This document shows, in pieces, positions 33,109 to 44,855 of a stretch of DNA of 64,000 nt. The position numbers and the translations under genes were made by a program. The stretch's first letter is position 1. Each line of letters starts with the position of its first letter. This stretch comes from Flavobacterium sp. 83. Lineage in GTDB: Bacteria; Bacteroidota; Bacteroidia; Flavobacteriales; Flavobacteriaceae. Below the pieces are notes generated by a model. It saw only the letters and a program-made list of their open reading frames with translations. It was not told the DNA's origin and did not search any database. The DNA is taken from NCBI RefSeq assembly GCF_000744835.1, contig NZ_JQMS01000001.1, positions 2,480,001-2,544,000 of the forward strand, read 5' to 3'.

Positions 33109-35124
33109 CTATTTTAAGTTTGCCATGATTTTTACAGATTCAAAAACACGAAAGTTGTTTTTTAAATTTTTAATTTGGGTACTATTTATAGATTTTAGGT
33201 AATCGTTTGTTAGTATTTTGTTAGCATCATTACTAGTGTTATTTACAATAAAAGGGTACTCAGTTTTGACAAATGCTTCTATTTCTTTCCAATGTTTTGA
33301 AAATGCAATTGATTTATTAAAAATGACATTAAATTGCAATGGTATGATTACAGCTGCTTTGAAAAACTGATTAAAAGTAGTTTTTAGACGGATGTTTTTT
33401 TGAAATTCTGTATTCGTTTTTGATTTTTGGGTATATTCTAAAATAGCTTGTTTTTGTTTTTCATTCATCGGGAATCTATTGGTGTCGATGATGCTTTCAA
33501 TTTTATCATTTTTTAAAGCAGTTGGATAAGCACTTTCTTTAGGCATTTGATCGTCAAATAACCCCGGGATTATAATATCAGGAGTAATACCGTTGTATTG
33601 ATTGGTTTTTCCGGTTACTCTATAAAATTCTCCAATGGTTACTTTTAGAAATTGATCTTTTTCATCTTTTAATGGAACTATTTCTTGCATTGTTGCTTTT
33701 CCTAATGATTTCGTTCCTACAATTAAGGCTAAATTATAATCCTGCATAACGTTAGCAAAAAATTCGCTTGCGGAAGCAGAAAAGCCATTTATTAGGATAA
33801 TAATTGGGCCGCTATAGCTGTTTTTTGGTTTTTGATTACCAATGATTTCTTTTTGATTTGTTTTGGTGACAACTTGCGCTAAATAAGGAGTATTTATAAA
33901 TAAACCGCATAGCATAACGGCTTCTTCCATAGAACCACCTCCGTTGTTTTCTAAATCAATTATTAGCCCGGTGATTTTGTCTTCTTTTAGTTTGGCTATT
34001 TCTTTGGATACATCATCACTAACATTTGTTTTTCCGTTTTCTAAAGTTGAGTAAAAGCTAGGAATTTTGATATAGCCCGTTTTTTGATTATCGCGTTCCA
34101 GTACATAACTATAAACACTATTTTGATAATCTCTCATCACTTGTTTAGAGAGGTTTGTGGTGTAAATTTCCCCGCTTTTTTTCTTAAGTGTCACGGAAAC
34201 ATTTTTGTACTCATTAGAGCTTAAAATTTTTTCTATTTTTTCAAAATTATAACAATTTACTAAGTATTCTTCTTGCTTCGATTTTATTTTAATGATTTGA
34301 TCTCCTACTTCAATTTTTTCTGAAAAATAAGCCGGACCACCAGGTAATATTTCATCTATGGAGATATCATTTTTTTCTTTTATTGAAACGATAAGCCCCA
34401 AGGTATAGTTGTCTGAACTTACAGATGATAAAAAATCTGATTTTTGATTGGTTGAAAAGAATTCGGTATGAGGATCAAAATAAGAACAATAAACAGTAAA
34501 AAAGATGTTATGAAATTCTTGGGATGTAAGGTTGTATTTGGTTGCTTCGCAGGTATAATCGTCAAATATTTTTTGTTTTATATTTCCTGAAATGCTTGGA
34601 AATACAGCGATAAGTGAATCTTTATTAGAGCTGCTTTGTGCTATTTCAGTAAGCACATCGAATAGCATTCGTTTTTTATTAAGTTTTTTTAAATCTGCTT
34701 CTGTTTTTAAATATGGAGTAGGGGTTTTGTAAGATCTAATTATTTCAGGGCTACTCAGTGGGAAACTTTCTTTCTTTAGAGTTTCTATAATTGTAGTATG
34801 GCGATTAACGGCTTTTTGATAAGCAATATAAAATTCGTTTAAAAAACTGCAATTAGAATGGATGATATTGTCGTCTAATTTGTATTTGAATTTTTTTAGG
34901 CTGTTAATTTCGTCTTCTAAAAATAAATCGTTTTTGCTGTCTAACGCTTTTATAAAATTGTTAAAAACGTAAACCGATAAACTGTCATTTATCGGTTTAG
35001 GTTTGTAATGAAACTCTTTGACCAATGCATTAATTTTGGATAAAGTTTTGCAGGTATTCGTTTCAGATTGAGCAATAAGCCCTTTTGAATAAAGCAAGAA
35101 TAAAAATAGGGCTACTTTTTTCAA
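33109..35124 (-). CDS. S41 family C-terminal processing (tail-specific) protease
   Basis: 671 residues. The start codon is TTG (35124), 3 bases after the gcvT stop codon; no in-frame ATG fits, because the signal peptide (VALFLFLLYSKGLIA, cleavage near QSET) begins right there. The N-terminal half is a helical domain of the Prc type; a PDZ domain follows (SIDEILPGGPAYFSEKIEVG, about 265-285); the S41 core has GLIIDLENNGGG, LINGFSASASEFF with the catalytic serine, and TKSLGKATMQE with the catalytic lysine. Periplasmic or cell-surface. It degrades or trims other exported proteins. The tight spacing to gcvT suggests translation coupling. Confidence 0.86.
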   Translation of the reverse strand: MKKVALFLFLLYSKGLIAQSETNTCKTLSKINALVKEFHYKPKPINDSLSVYVFNNFIKALDSKNDLFLEDEINSLKKFKYKLDDNIIHSNCSFLNEFYIAYQKAVNRHTTIIETLKKESFPLSSPEIIRSYKTPTPYLKTEADLKKLNKKRMLFDVLTEIAQSSSNKDSLIAVFPSISGNIKQKIFDDYTCEATKYNLTSQEFHNIFFTVYCSYFDPHTEFFSTNQKSDFLSSVSSDNYTLGLIVSIKEKNDISIDEILPGGPAYFSEKIEVGDQIIKIKSKQEEYLVNCYNFEKIEKILSSNEYKNVSVTLKKKSGEIYTTNLSKQVMRDYQNSVYSYVLERDNQKTGYIKIPSFYSTLENGKTNVSDDVSKEIAKLKEDKITGLIIDLENNGGGSMEEAVMLCGLFINTPYLAQVVTKTNQKEIIGNQKPKNSYSGPIIILINGFSASASEFFANVMQDYNLALIVGTKSLGKATMQEIVPLKDEKDQFLKVTIGEFYRVTGKTNQYNGITPDIIIPGLFDDQMPKESAYPTALKNDKIESIIDTNRFPMNEKQKQAILEYTQKSKTNTEFQKNIRLKTTFNQFFKAAVIIPLQFNVIFNKSIAFSKHWKEIEAFVKTEYPFIVNNTSNDANKILTNDYLKSINSTQIKNLKNNFRVFESVKIMANLK

Positions 35125-35127
35125 TTG

Positions 35128-36210
35128 TTATTTCTTATAAAAAGGTAGTTTTATCACTTTGGCAAGAACTTCATTTTTACGGATTCTAATGAATATATTG
35201 CTGTCTAAAGCACTGTTTTCAACGGTTACGTAACCTAGTCCAATTCCTTTATTCATGGATGGCGACATGGTACCCGAAGTTACAATTCCTATTTTATTTC
35301 CTGATCCATCTACAATTTCGTAATCGTGTCTTGGTACGGCACGTTCCTGCATTTCAAAAGCCACTAATTTTTTAGATACTCCAGTTTCTTTTTGTCTTTT
35401 TAGATTTTCTGAATTAGTGAATTCTTTAGTGAACTTTGTGATCCATCCTAAGCCAGCTTCAAGTGGAGAAGTGGTGTCGTTAATGTCATTTCCGTACAAA
35501 CAAAATCCCATTTCTAATCGTAATGTATCACGAGCGGCAAGACCTATTGGTTTAATTCCAAAAGCTGCACCCGCTTCAAAAACTTTATTCCAAATTTGTT
35601 CTACTTCGGAGTTTTTGCAATAAATTTCAAAACCGCCTGAACCAGTATACCCCGTAGCTGAAATAATTACGTTGTCAATTCCTGCAAAATCACCCACTTC
35701 AAAATGGTAATATGGAATAGCTAATAAGTCCTTTGAAGTTAATGATTGCATCGCTTCAACAGCTTTAGGACCTTGAATTGCTAATAAGGAATAATCATCT
35801 GATAAATTTTTCATTTCAACTCCTAAGTCATTGTGAGCCGAAATCCAATCCCAATCTTTGTCAATATTCGAAGCATTTACGACTAATAAATACTGCTCGT
35901 CTTTCATTTTGTAAATGATTAAATCATCTACAATTCCGCCATCATTGTTTGGTAAACAAGAATATTGTGCTCTTCCTATTGTTAAAGTTGTAGCATCATT
36001 CGAAGTTACTTTTTGTATTAAAGCCAACGCATTTGGTCCTGTAAGCAAGAATTCGCCCATGTGAGAAACATCAAAAACACCCACTGCATTTCGAACCGTT
36101 TCATGTTCAGCATTTACCCCTTCATATAAAATAGGCATATTGTATCCGGCAAACGGAAGCATTTTTGCTCCCAAACTCTCGTGTATGTGCGTAAGCGCAG
36201 TATTTTTCAT
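35128..36210 (-). CDS. gcvT: Glycine cleavage system T protein (aminomethyltransferase)
   Basis: 360 residues, the usual size. Features: [19 protein letters not shown] near 45-62, [18 protein letters not shown] near 84-101 with the conserved Asp, and [14 protein letters not shown] near 185. It takes the aminomethyl group from the H protein, releasing ammonia and transferring the C1 unit to tetrahydrofolate, in the cytoplasm. The other gcv genes are not in this window, as often in this phylum. The next gene (tail-specific protease) starts 3 bases after its stop codon. Confidence 0.96.
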   Translation of the reverse strand: MKNTALTHIHESLGAKMLPFAGYNMPILYEGVNAEHETVRNAVGVFDVSHMGEFLLTGPNALALIQKVTSNDATTLTIGRAQYSCLPNNDGGIVDDLIIYKMKDEQYLLVVNASNIDKDWDWISAHNDLGVEMKNLSDDYSLLAIQGPKAVEAMQSLTSKDLLAIPYYHFEVGDFAGIDNVIISATGYTGSGGFEIYCKNSEVEQIWNKVFEAGAAFGIKPIGLAARDTLRLEMGFCLYGNDINDTTSPLEAGLGWITKFTKEFTNSENLKRQKETGVSKKLVAFEMQERAVPRHDYEIVDGSGNKIGIVTSGTMSPSMNKGIGLGYVTVENSALDSNIFIRIRKNEVLAKVIKLPFYKK

Positions 36211-36473
36211 TGTTATTTTGTATTGAATTTCAAGTGGCTAATTTATTGATTTTATTTCGGGTGACAAAGACGTAAAGGAGCAAAATTTTAAGTTTCAAAC
36301 GTTTTCGGAATTACATACGGGACAATTTTAAAATAATAAATTTAAGGATTTAATCCAATGCAGTCACAGAGCTATTTCCTACTATTCATTACAGTCTTTT
36401 CCTTTTTAATGTTTAATTTTACAATCAATTTATTTGAGTTCTCCAATTTGTGAAAGCAAAAAAATCAAGAATC

Positions 36474-36908
36474 ATGAAAAAAAGTAGTTTAGTTATTATA
36501 GCTCTGTTTTTTGTTAGCCTTTCCTATGGTCAAAACGGAACTGTTATTGGCAAATGGAAAACCATTGATGATGAAACTGGGAAAGCTAAATCGATAGTCG
36601 AAATCTATGAAAAATCAGGAAAAATTTATGGTAAAGTAATTGAAATTCTCGAAGAAGAACATAGAAAAAAAGTCTGTAGTAATTGTTCAGGTGAGGATAA
36701 AAATAAACCTATTCTAGGAATGATAGTAATAAAAGGATTGACTAAAGATGGAAACGAATATACAAGAGGTAAAATTCTAGATCCTAAAAACGGGCAACTT
36801 TACAAATGTTACATTACATTAGTTTCAAAAGATAAACTTAAAGTTCGTGGTTTTATTGGGATTTCTTTGTTTGGACGAACGCAATACTGGTATAGAGTAA
36901 AAAGTTAA
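36474..36908 (+). CDS. DUF2147 domain-containing secreted protein
   Basis: 144 residues from the ATG at 36474. A GTG start at 36450 is possible but hides the signal peptide (SSLVIIALFFVSLSYG, cleavage near QNGT). The rest is DUF2147: GKWKTIDDETGKAKSIVEIY with the later YGKVIEIL and the Cys pair VCSNCSGED (two cysteines close together, perhaps a disulphide), then the C-terminal GRTQYWYRVKS. The family is exported and has a lipocalin-like beta fold in known members, but no known enzyme activity. It is monocistronic, with about 240 bp of A/T-rich DNA before it. Confidence 0.85.
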   Translation: MKKSSLVIIALFFVSLSYGQNGTVIGKWKTIDDETGKAKSIVEIYEKSGKIYGKVIEILEEEHRKKVCSNCSGEDKNKPILGMIVIKGLTKDGNEYTRGKILDPKNGQLYKCYITLVSKDKLKVRGFIGISLFGRTQYWYRVKS

Positions 36909-36964
36909 TTCATATTAATGAATTTGTTATATGTTAAAAAAAAGTAAATATTTAAAATTTAAAA

Positions 36965-39415
36965 ATGCATTTCGTCGAAGTAATTTTACCCCTTTCTCTA
37001 GCCAAAACCTTTACCTATAACGTTTCTGAGGCCGAATTTCATTATGTAAAAAAAGGGATGCGTGTGGCTGTACCTTTTGGTAAAAGTAAAATTTACACGG
37101 CCCTTGTTATTGAAATTCATCAAAATAAACCCACTTTATACGAAGCAAAAGAAATTCACCAAATTCTCGATGAAAAACCGATAGTTACTGAAATTCAAAT
37201 TGCACATTGGCAATGGATTGCTTCTTATTATATGTGCGCTATCGGTGATGTATACCGTGGTGCCATGCCAAGTGCACTTTTGCTTGAAAGCGAAACGATA
37301 ATTTCTCAAAAGCAGGATTTGTTTGTGGATGAAAGTTTGCTTTCGGATGATGAATATCTAATTTATCAAGCCTTGCAGCAGCAAAGTTCACTTAAAGTGC
37401 AAGATATTATATCAATTTTAAACAAAAAAAATATCTTTCCTGTTATTCAAAAATTGATTGACAAAAATATTGTAGTGCTTCAGGAAGAAATTTCAGAAAG
37501 TTATAAACCTAAGTTAGTTCGTTACGTGCGTTTGCATTCTAAATACGATTCGAATGCCGGTTTAGGTGAATTGTTGGAAACTTTGAAAAGTGCCAATAAA
37601 CAAAAAGAAATAGTACTGAGTTATTTTCAATTGAGTGCTACCGAAAAGAAGCCAATAACCGTTAAGAAACTGGTTGAAACTGCTAATTCTTCTTCGGCAA
37701 TTATAAAAGCTCTAATTGAAAAAGAAATATTTGAGGATTATTTTCTTCAGGAAGATCGAGTGCATTTCAATGGAAAAATAAGAGAAGATCAACTGCAATT
37801 AAGCCAAGCGCAGCAAACTGCTTTTGAAGAAATTAAAGATAGTTTTATTCAAAAAGATGTCTGTTTGCTACATGGTGTAACTTCCAGTGGAAAAACTGAA
37901 ATTTATATTAAGCTTATTGAAGAATATCTGGAAACGGGAAATCAGGTATTGTATTTATTGCCCGAAATTGCTTTGACAACTCAATTAGTTGGAAGATTAA
38001 GAACTTATTTTGGAAATAAAGTAGCTGTTTTTCATTCGAAATATAACAATAATGAACGTATCGAGGTTTGGAATCAGGTTTTGTCAAATTCAGACAAAGC
38101 ACAAGTTGTGATAGGAGCGAGATCCGCTTTGTTTTTACCCTTTCATAATTTAGGATTTATAATTGTTGACGAGGAACATGAACAAACTTTTAAACAAGTA
38201 GATCCTGCGCCACGATATCATGCGCGTGATGCTGCAGTAGTTTTGGCTCATTCTCATAAAGCAAAAGTTTTATTAGGTTCGGCGACGCCAAGTTTAGAAA
38301 CCTATTTTAATGCAAAATCAGAAAAATATGGTTTAGTCGAAATTTCAAAACGATTTGGAAATGTAATGATGCCAAACATTGAATTGGTGGATTTAAAAGA
38401 TAAATACTTTCGAAAAAAAATGACTGGACATTTCAGTGATGTTCTAATTGAAGAAATAAATATAGCGTTATCATTAGGGGAACAAGTGATTTTGTTTCAA
38501 AACAGAAGAGGTTATTCTCCTATAATAGAATGTATCACTTGTGGCAATGTTCCTCAATGTCAACAATGTGATGTGAGTTTGACCTATCACAAACATAAAA
38601 ACCAGTTGCGTTGTCATTATTGTGGGTATACAATGGCAAAACCCACGCATTGCCCTTCGTGTTCGAGTGTTGATTTGACTACAAAAGGCTTTGGAACCGA
38701 ACAAATTGAGCAAGAACTGATTTCTATTTTTCCAAATTCTAAAACGGGAAGAATGGATCAGGACACCACAAGGGGGAAATTTGGTTTTGAGAAAATTATA
38801 GATAGTTTCAAGAATAGGGAAATTGATATTTTAGTTGGAACGCAAATGCTGGCCAAAGGATTAGATTTTGACAATGTAAGTTTAGTAGGAATCATGAATG
38901 CCGATAATATGTTGTACCATCCTGATTTTAGGGCTTTCGAAAGAAGTTTTCAAATGATGACTCAAGTTGCAGGAAGGGCAGGGCGTTCTGAGAAGCAAGG
39001 AAAAGTGATTATTCAAACGTATAATCCCAATCATAATACGATACAGCAAGTAACGAACAATGATTATCTGGGAATGTATAAAGAGCAATTGTATGACAGA
39101 CAGATCTATAAGTATCCTCCTTATTTTAGAATCATAAAACTGACATTAAAACAGCGCGATTTTGACAAATTGAAAGAAGGCGCCATGTGGTTGTATCAAG
39201 TACTGAGTCAAAATCTGGTAATGCCAGTATTAGGACCCGAAGAGCCAACAATTAATAGAATTAGGAATGAATATATCCGAACGATTATAATTAAAATTCC
39301 TCAAAATACGTCTGTGGTAAGTACAAAAAAAACTATTCAAAAGATATTGAATAGTTTTGAGTCGGTTGCTCAATATAGAGCTATAAAAGTTACGCTAAAC
39401 GTTGATTTTTATTAA
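36965..39415 (+). CDS. priA: Primosomal protein N' (replication restart helicase PriA)
   Basis: 816 residues. N-terminal DNA-binding part (about 1-100, FVEVILPLSLAKTFTYNVS), helicase core with Walker A GVTSSGKT at 304-311, DEEH box in IIVDEEHEQTFKQ, and the zinc-binding insert with eight cysteines (CITCGNVPQCQQCDVSL to HCPSCSS), then LAKGLDFDNVSLVGIMNADN and the arginine finger VAGRAGR. It restarts stalled replication forks: binds D-loops and loads the primosome via DnaB. Cytoplasmic. Single gene between the DUF2147 gene and a response regulator on the other strand. Confidence 0.97.
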   Translation: MHFVEVILPLSLAKTFTYNVSEAEFHYVKKGMRVAVPFGKSKIYTALVIEIHQNKPTLYEAKEIHQILDEKPIVTEIQIAHWQWIASYYMCAIGDVYRGAMPSALLLESETIISQKQDLFVDESLLSDDEYLIYQALQQQSSLKVQDIISILNKKNIFPVIQKLIDKNIVVLQEEISESYKPKLVRYVRLHSKYDSNAGLGELLETLKSANKQKEIVLSYFQLSATEKKPITVKKLVETANSSSAIIKALIEKEIFEDYFLQEDRVHFNGKIREDQLQLSQAQQTAFEEIKDSFIQKDVCLLHGVTSSGKTEIYIKLIEEYLETGNQVLYLLPEIALTTQLVGRLRTYFGNKVAVFHSKYNNNERIEVWNQVLSNSDKAQVVIGARSALFLPFHNLGFIIVDEEHEQTFKQVDPAPRYHARDAAVVLAHSHKAKVLLGSATPSLETYFNAKSEKYGLVEISKRFGNVMMPNIELVDLKDKYFRKKMTGHFSDVLIEEINIALSLGEQVILFQNRRGYSPIIECITCGNVPQCQQCDVSLTYHKHKNQLRCHYCGYTMAKPTHCPSCSSVDLTTKGFGTEQIEQELISIFPNSKTGRMDQDTTRGKFGFEKIIDSFKNREIDILVGTQMLAKGLDFDNVSLVGIMNADNMLYHPDFRAFERSFQMMTQVAGRAGRSEKQGKVIIQTYNPNHNTIQQVTNNDYLGMYKEQLYDRQIYKYPPYFRIIKLTLKQRDFDKLKEGAMWLYQVLSQNLVMPVLGPEEPTINRIRNEYIRTIIIKIPQNTSVVSTKKTIQKILNSFESVAQYRAIKVTLNVDFY

Positions 39416-39423
39416 AAGTAGTT

Positions 39424-40119
39424 TTATGCAAATGATAGGGCTTTAACTAAATCTTCTTTTTTGTTTCTGCTCAACGGTATTTTAGTAACTCCAATTTCGG
39501 CAAACTTACTGTTGAAACGCTCTACTTTGTCTATGTTTATAATATAGGACTTATGTACTCTGATGAATTTTTCTTTAGACAAATCATTTTCAAAAGATTT
39601 CATTGTAGAAAGTACCAGATTGCTGTCTTCCTCGGTCACAACTCTAACATAGTCGCCAAAAGCTTCGATCCATTTAATTTTGGAAGTGAAGATTTTTAAT
39701 TTTTTAAGATTACTCTTAATAAAAATATGTTCGCCTTCTTCTTCTTTATTTTCTTTTTTAAGAGAATATAAATCGATTGCTCTTCTAACTGATGCATTGA
39801 AACGATCTATAGCAATAGGTTTTTGCAGATAGTCGGTAGCATCATAATCAAATGCTTTCATAGCATACTCAGCTTTTGAAGTAATGAATATGATTTGTGG
39901 TTTTATTTTTAAACCATCTAAAAAATCAAATCCGCTAATTACAGGCATCTCAATATCAAGAAATATTAAATCCACATTATGCACGGACATACAACTTCTA
40001 GCTTCAATTGCATTAGAAAAATCACCAATTAAATGCAGATTTGGGTGATTATTTACTAACTTTGCGATAATCATTCTTTGAATGGAACTATCATCAACTA
40101 CAACACAATTAAGTTTCAT
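39424..40119 (-). CDS. LytTR-family response regulator
   Basis: 231 residues from the ATG at 40119 (KLNCVVVDDSSIQRM). The in-frame start at 40158 adds 13 hydrophobic residues and is less likely. N-terminal receiver domain: Asp9 and Asp10, phosphoacceptor Asp55 in LIFLDIEMPV, Thr80 and Lys100 in LQKPI. C-terminal LytTR DNA-binding domain (about 130-231) with the pattern FIKSNLKKLKIF, IKWIEAFGDYVRVV and FIRVHKSYIINIDKVERF. Usually paired with a LytS/YpdA-type histidine kinase, which is not nearby. Regulatory targets are unknown. The gene is convergent with priA and divergent from rpsF. Confidence 0.92.
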   Translation of the reverse strand: MKLNCVVVDDSSIQRMIIAKLVNNHPNLHLIGDFSNAIEARSCMSVHNVDLIFLDIEMPVISGFDFLDGLKIKPQIIFITSKAEYAMKAFDYDATDYLQKPIAIDRFNASVRRAIDLYSLKKENKEEEGEHIFIKSNLKKLKIFTSKIKWIEAFGDYVRVVTEEDSNLVLSTMKSFENDLSKEKFIRVHKSYIINIDKVERFNSKFAEIGVTKIPLSRNKKEDLVKALSFA

Positions 40120-40225
40120 AATTTTGAATTTTAAGATTTGGATGAGTAAATTTAACATAATTTTATTTAAAAAACTAATCTTTGTCGATTTTTTTTACCA
40201 TACAACGAATAAAGTAAAATTTTGA

Positions 40226-40255
40226 TTGTTTATTTAAAATAATTAATTACTTTTG
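40226..40255 (+). promoter_or_regulatory. Promoter of the rpsF-rpsR-rplI operon
   Basis: TTG (40226-40228), 19 bases, TACTTTTG (40248-40255), a perfect match to the Bacteroidota pattern. Expected start near 40262, giving a 23-base leader. Confidence 0.75.
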
Positions 40256-40284
40256 CACCCAAATTAACAAATAAATACATATTT

Positions 40285-40626
40285 ATGAATCATTATGAAA
40301 CTGTTTTCATTTTAAATCCCGTTTTATCTGAAGTTCAGGTAAAGGAAACAGTAAGCAAATTTGAAGATTTTCTTACTAGTAGAGGAGCAGAGATGGTATC
40401 GAAAGAAGACTGGGGTCTTAAAAAAATGGCTTACGAAATTCAAAACAAAAAAAGTGGTTTTTACCATTTATTCGAATTCAAAGTAGCAGGAGAAGTTCTT
40501 ATTGCTTTTGAAACTGAATTTAGACGTGACGAAAGAGTAATGCGTTTCTTGACTGTAAGTTTAGATAAACATGCTATATCTTGGGCTGAAAGAAGAAGAA
40601 CTAAATTAAAATCTACAAAAGCTTAA
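40285..40626 (+). CDS. rpsF: 30S ribosomal protein S6 (bS6)
   Basis: 113 residues, the right length. Starts [21 protein letters not shown], and has the S6 motif [23 protein letters not shown], with the C-terminal basic tail [11 protein letters not shown]. It sits on the platform of the 30S subunit and pairs with S18. First gene of the S6-S18-L9 operon; S18 begins 5 bases later. Driven by the promoter at 40226-40255. Confidence 0.98.
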   Translation: MNHYETVFILNPVLSEVQVKETVSKFEDFLTSRGAEMVSKEDWGLKKMAYEIQNKKSGFYHLFEFKVAGEVLIAFETEFRRDERVMRFLTVSLDKHAISWAERRRTKLKSTKA

Positions 40627-40631
40627 TTATC

Positions 40632-40928
40632 ATGGCAACATTACAACAATCGGCTTCAGGAAAAAAAGACGGAGATATCAGATATCTTACACCTTTAAAC
40701 ATAGAAACTAACAAAACTAAAAAGTATTGTCGTTTCAAAAAATCAGGTATCAAATATATTGATTATAAAGATGCTGATTTCTTATTGAAATTTGTAAACG
40801 AACAAGGGAAAATTCTTCCTCGCCGTTTAACAGGGACTTCATTGAAATACCAAAGAAAAGTGTCAGTTGCAGTTAAGAGAGCACGTCACTTAGCTTTGAT
40901 GCCATATGTGGCGGATTTATTAAAATAA
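40632..40928 (+). CDS. rpsR: 30S ribosomal protein S18 (bS18)
   Basis: 98 residues, longer than the E. coli protein (75) because of an N-terminal extension (residues 1-30, polar, disordered-looking), as is common in the Bacteroidota. Core motif [24 protein letters not shown] and the RNA-binding end [36 protein letters not shown]. It binds S6 and 16S rRNA. Middle gene of the operon, followed after 66 bp by rplI. Confidence 0.98.
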   Translation: MATLQQSASGKKDGDIRYLTPLNIETNKTKKYCRFKKSGIKYIDYKDADFLLKFVNEQGKILPRRLTGTSLKYQRKVSVAVKRARHLALMPYVADLLK

Positions 40929-40994
40929 TTAAAAATTAACAGTTGTTGGTTTTCTGAAATATGAAACCTAACTTCTCAAATAAAGGACAACAAC

Positions 40995-41438
40995 ATGGAA
41001 CTTATTTTAAGAAAAGATGTTCAAAATTTAGGATTTAAAGATGACGTAGTAAATGTGAAAAACGGATACGGTCGTAACTTTTTAATTCCACAAGGTCACG
41101 CACATTTAGCTACTTCTTCTGCAAAGAAAGTATTAGCTGAAAATCTAAAACAAAGAGCTCACAAAGAAGAAAAAGTAGTAAATGATGCAAAAGCATTGGC
41201 TGAAACTTTGAAAGCTATTGAAATTAAAATTTTCGCAAAAGCTGGTGGTGAAAAATTATTCGGTTCAATCACGAATATTGATATCGCTGAAGCGTTAGCA
41301 AAAGGTGGTCAAGTAATTGATAGAAAATTTATTACTAGTGGAATCGTTAAACGTACAGGAAAATATACTGCTAACGTTAGATTACACAGAGATGTAATTA
41401 TTGAATTACCTTATGAAATTGCTGCTGAAAAAGCATAA
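40995..41438 (+). CDS. rplI: 50S ribosomal protein L9 (bL9)
   Basis: 147 residues, standard length. The N-terminal domain (LRKDVQNLGFKDDVVNVKNGYGRNFLIPQGHA) contains the Gly-rich RNA-binding loop; a long linker helix (about 45-75) and a C-terminal domain (about 80-147) follow. It binds 23S rRNA at the base of the L1 stalk. Last gene of the S6-S18-L9 operon, which ends in a clear terminator at 41458-41488. Confidence 0.98.
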   Translation: MELILRKDVQNLGFKDDVVNVKNGYGRNFLIPQGHAHLATSSAKKVLAENLKQRAHKEEKVVNDAKALAETLKAIEIKIFAKAGGEKLFGSITNIDIAEALAKGGQVIDRKFITSGIVKRTGKYTANVRLHRDVIIELPYEIAAEKA

Positions 41439-41457
41439 TTTTTAAATTTATTTAATT

Positions 41458-41488
41458 AAATCCCGATGGAAGTCGGGATTTTTTTTTG
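41458..41488 (+). terminator. Terminator of the S6-S18-L9 operon
   Basis: Stem AAATCCCGA/TCGGGATTT (41458-41466, 41473-41481) followed by a T-run. Confidence 0.9.
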
Positions 41489-41580
41489 TTTAATCTGAAC
41501 TTGTTTCAGATTTTTTAATTTAAATATAATATAAAGAGCATCTTGTTTAAACATGAGATGTTGAACAAAATTTAGCATAA

Positions 41581-42054
41581 ATGAAATACTCAAGATTAAC
41601 AAAAGAACAGTTTGAAGAATTAATGCCTGAATTCACTAATTTTTTAGCTACTCAAGCAATTGATAAAGCGGAATGGGATAAGATTAAAACGGAAAAACCG
41701 GAAGTAGCTGAACAAGAATTGGATGTTTTTTCTGATTTAGTTTGGGAAGGGGTTTTAACTAAAGCGGAATATTTAGAGCATTTTTCTAAAAATCATATTT
41801 TTCTTTTTCATTGTTTTGATACCTATGTTCAATCTATTGTTTTGAAATCATTGGTTCCTGAAACTGATTTTCTGACCAAAGAAGGATTGCAATGGCTTAG
41901 TGATAATATGTTTACCGATACGATTGAAATGAAAGTGGGAAAAAAAGAGTTTACCGATGAGCGTAACACCTCAGTTTTTGGATTAATACAACAAGGTTCT
42001 TTTTTAAGTGATGGACTTTTATACAAGCAAATAAATACAATTATAGAGTCATAA
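41581..42054 (+). CDS. Conserved hypothetical protein (probably DUF6495)
   Basis: 157 residues, no signal peptide or membrane segment. Starts MKYSRLTKEQFEELMPEFTN and continues with many acidic residues (VFSDLVWEGVLTKAEYLEHF) and a hydrophobic segment (NHIFLFHCFDTYVQSIVLKSL). It resembles a small conserved family of Flavobacteriia known to me as DUF6495, without known function. It is placed between the ribosomal operon and ligA on the same strand, 77 bp before ligA, so cotranscription with ligA is possible. Confidence 0.6.
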   Translation: MKYSRLTKEQFEELMPEFTNFLATQAIDKAEWDKIKTEKPEVAEQELDVFSDLVWEGVLTKAEYLEHFSKNHIFLFHCFDTYVQSIVLKSLVPETDFLTKEGLQWLSDNMFTDTIEMKVGKKEFTDERNTSVFGLIQQGSFLSDGLLYKQINTIIES

Positions 42055-42110
42055 TTGTATTGCAGTTTCTTTTAATTTGGTTATTTTAGTACACTTTTTC
42101 AAAAAACTAA

Positions 42111-44135
<2,025 letters not shown>

Positions 44136-44153
44136 AAATTGTAAATACTGATT

Positions 44154-44855
44154 GTGAAAAATAAAGAAAACGTTAAAAATATAATAACAGGTTTGTATTT
44201 TGCAGTTGCTATGGCAGAAGTTACTACCGAAGCATTTGCATATAAACCTTTGCTTTTTGTATTAAAACCATTAATTTCAGTGCTGTTGATGGCTTTATAT
44301 TGGAGTACTTCTGAACAAAGAAATAAGCTATTTTTTGCAACCATATTCTTTTCCTTGATTACAAATGTTTTTTTTATTCCAAATACAGAAACAATGTTGT
44401 TTTTAGGACTTATTGCTTTCTTGATACATCGAATACTGATGATTTTTTATATAAATAAATTGACAAAAGTGAAGGATTACATTCCGTTATTGATAGCGAC
44501 AGTTCCTTTTTTGTTTATTTTCTTTTATTTATTATCTATTTCAGAGGGATTAACATCTAAAAGTTATAATATTTTAATCCTACAAAATATATTAATTTCG
44601 ATTCTTGGAGGTATTTCATTATCTCATTATGTTATGAATGATGTCAAGAAAAATACTTGGTTGTTGATTTTCGGGTTGTTATCTGTCACACAATATTTTA
44701 TAGTTTTTATTGAGAAATACTATCTTTCTAATCTAGCTCCAGCTATTTTTAGACCATTGGCAATGCTATTAAATATAACATTGTATTATGCTTTTTATAG
44801 ATTTTTTATGGATGTAGAGAATTCAAATTCTGGTGTCGTATTAAACAACAATTGA
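44154..44855 (+). CDS. YhhN/lysoplasmalogenase-like membrane protein
   Basis: 233 residues from a GTG start at 44154; the next ATG would lose 19 residues, including part of the first helix. Seven or eight hydrophobic helices span the length (about residues 15-225). The helical pattern, the opening KPLLFVLKPLISVLLMALYW and its conserved Lys/Pro suggest the YhhN (TMEM86) family, whose eukaryotic members cleave the vinyl-ether bond of lysoplasmalogen. The match is by feel and not complete, so a generic membrane protein is also possible. It lies 18 bp after ligA and overlaps the convergent metallophosphatase gene by 15 bp. Confidence 0.5.
   Translation: MKNKENVKNIITGLYFAVAMAEVTTEAFAYKPLLFVLKPLISVLLMALYWSTSEQRNKLFFATIFFSLITNVFFIPNTETMLFLGLIAFLIHRILMIFYINKLTKVKDYIPLLIATVPFLFIFFYLLSISEGLTSKSYNILILQNILISILGGISLSHYVMNDVKKNTWLLIFGLLSVTQYFIVFIEKYYLSNLAPAIFRPLAMLLNITLYYAFYRFFMDVENSNSGVVLNNN

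Noticed and set aside
36211-36473. Glycine riboswitch or other RNA element upstream of gcvT
   Set aside because: No conserved aptamer words or tandem structure could be found; the stretch is plain AT-rich spacer.
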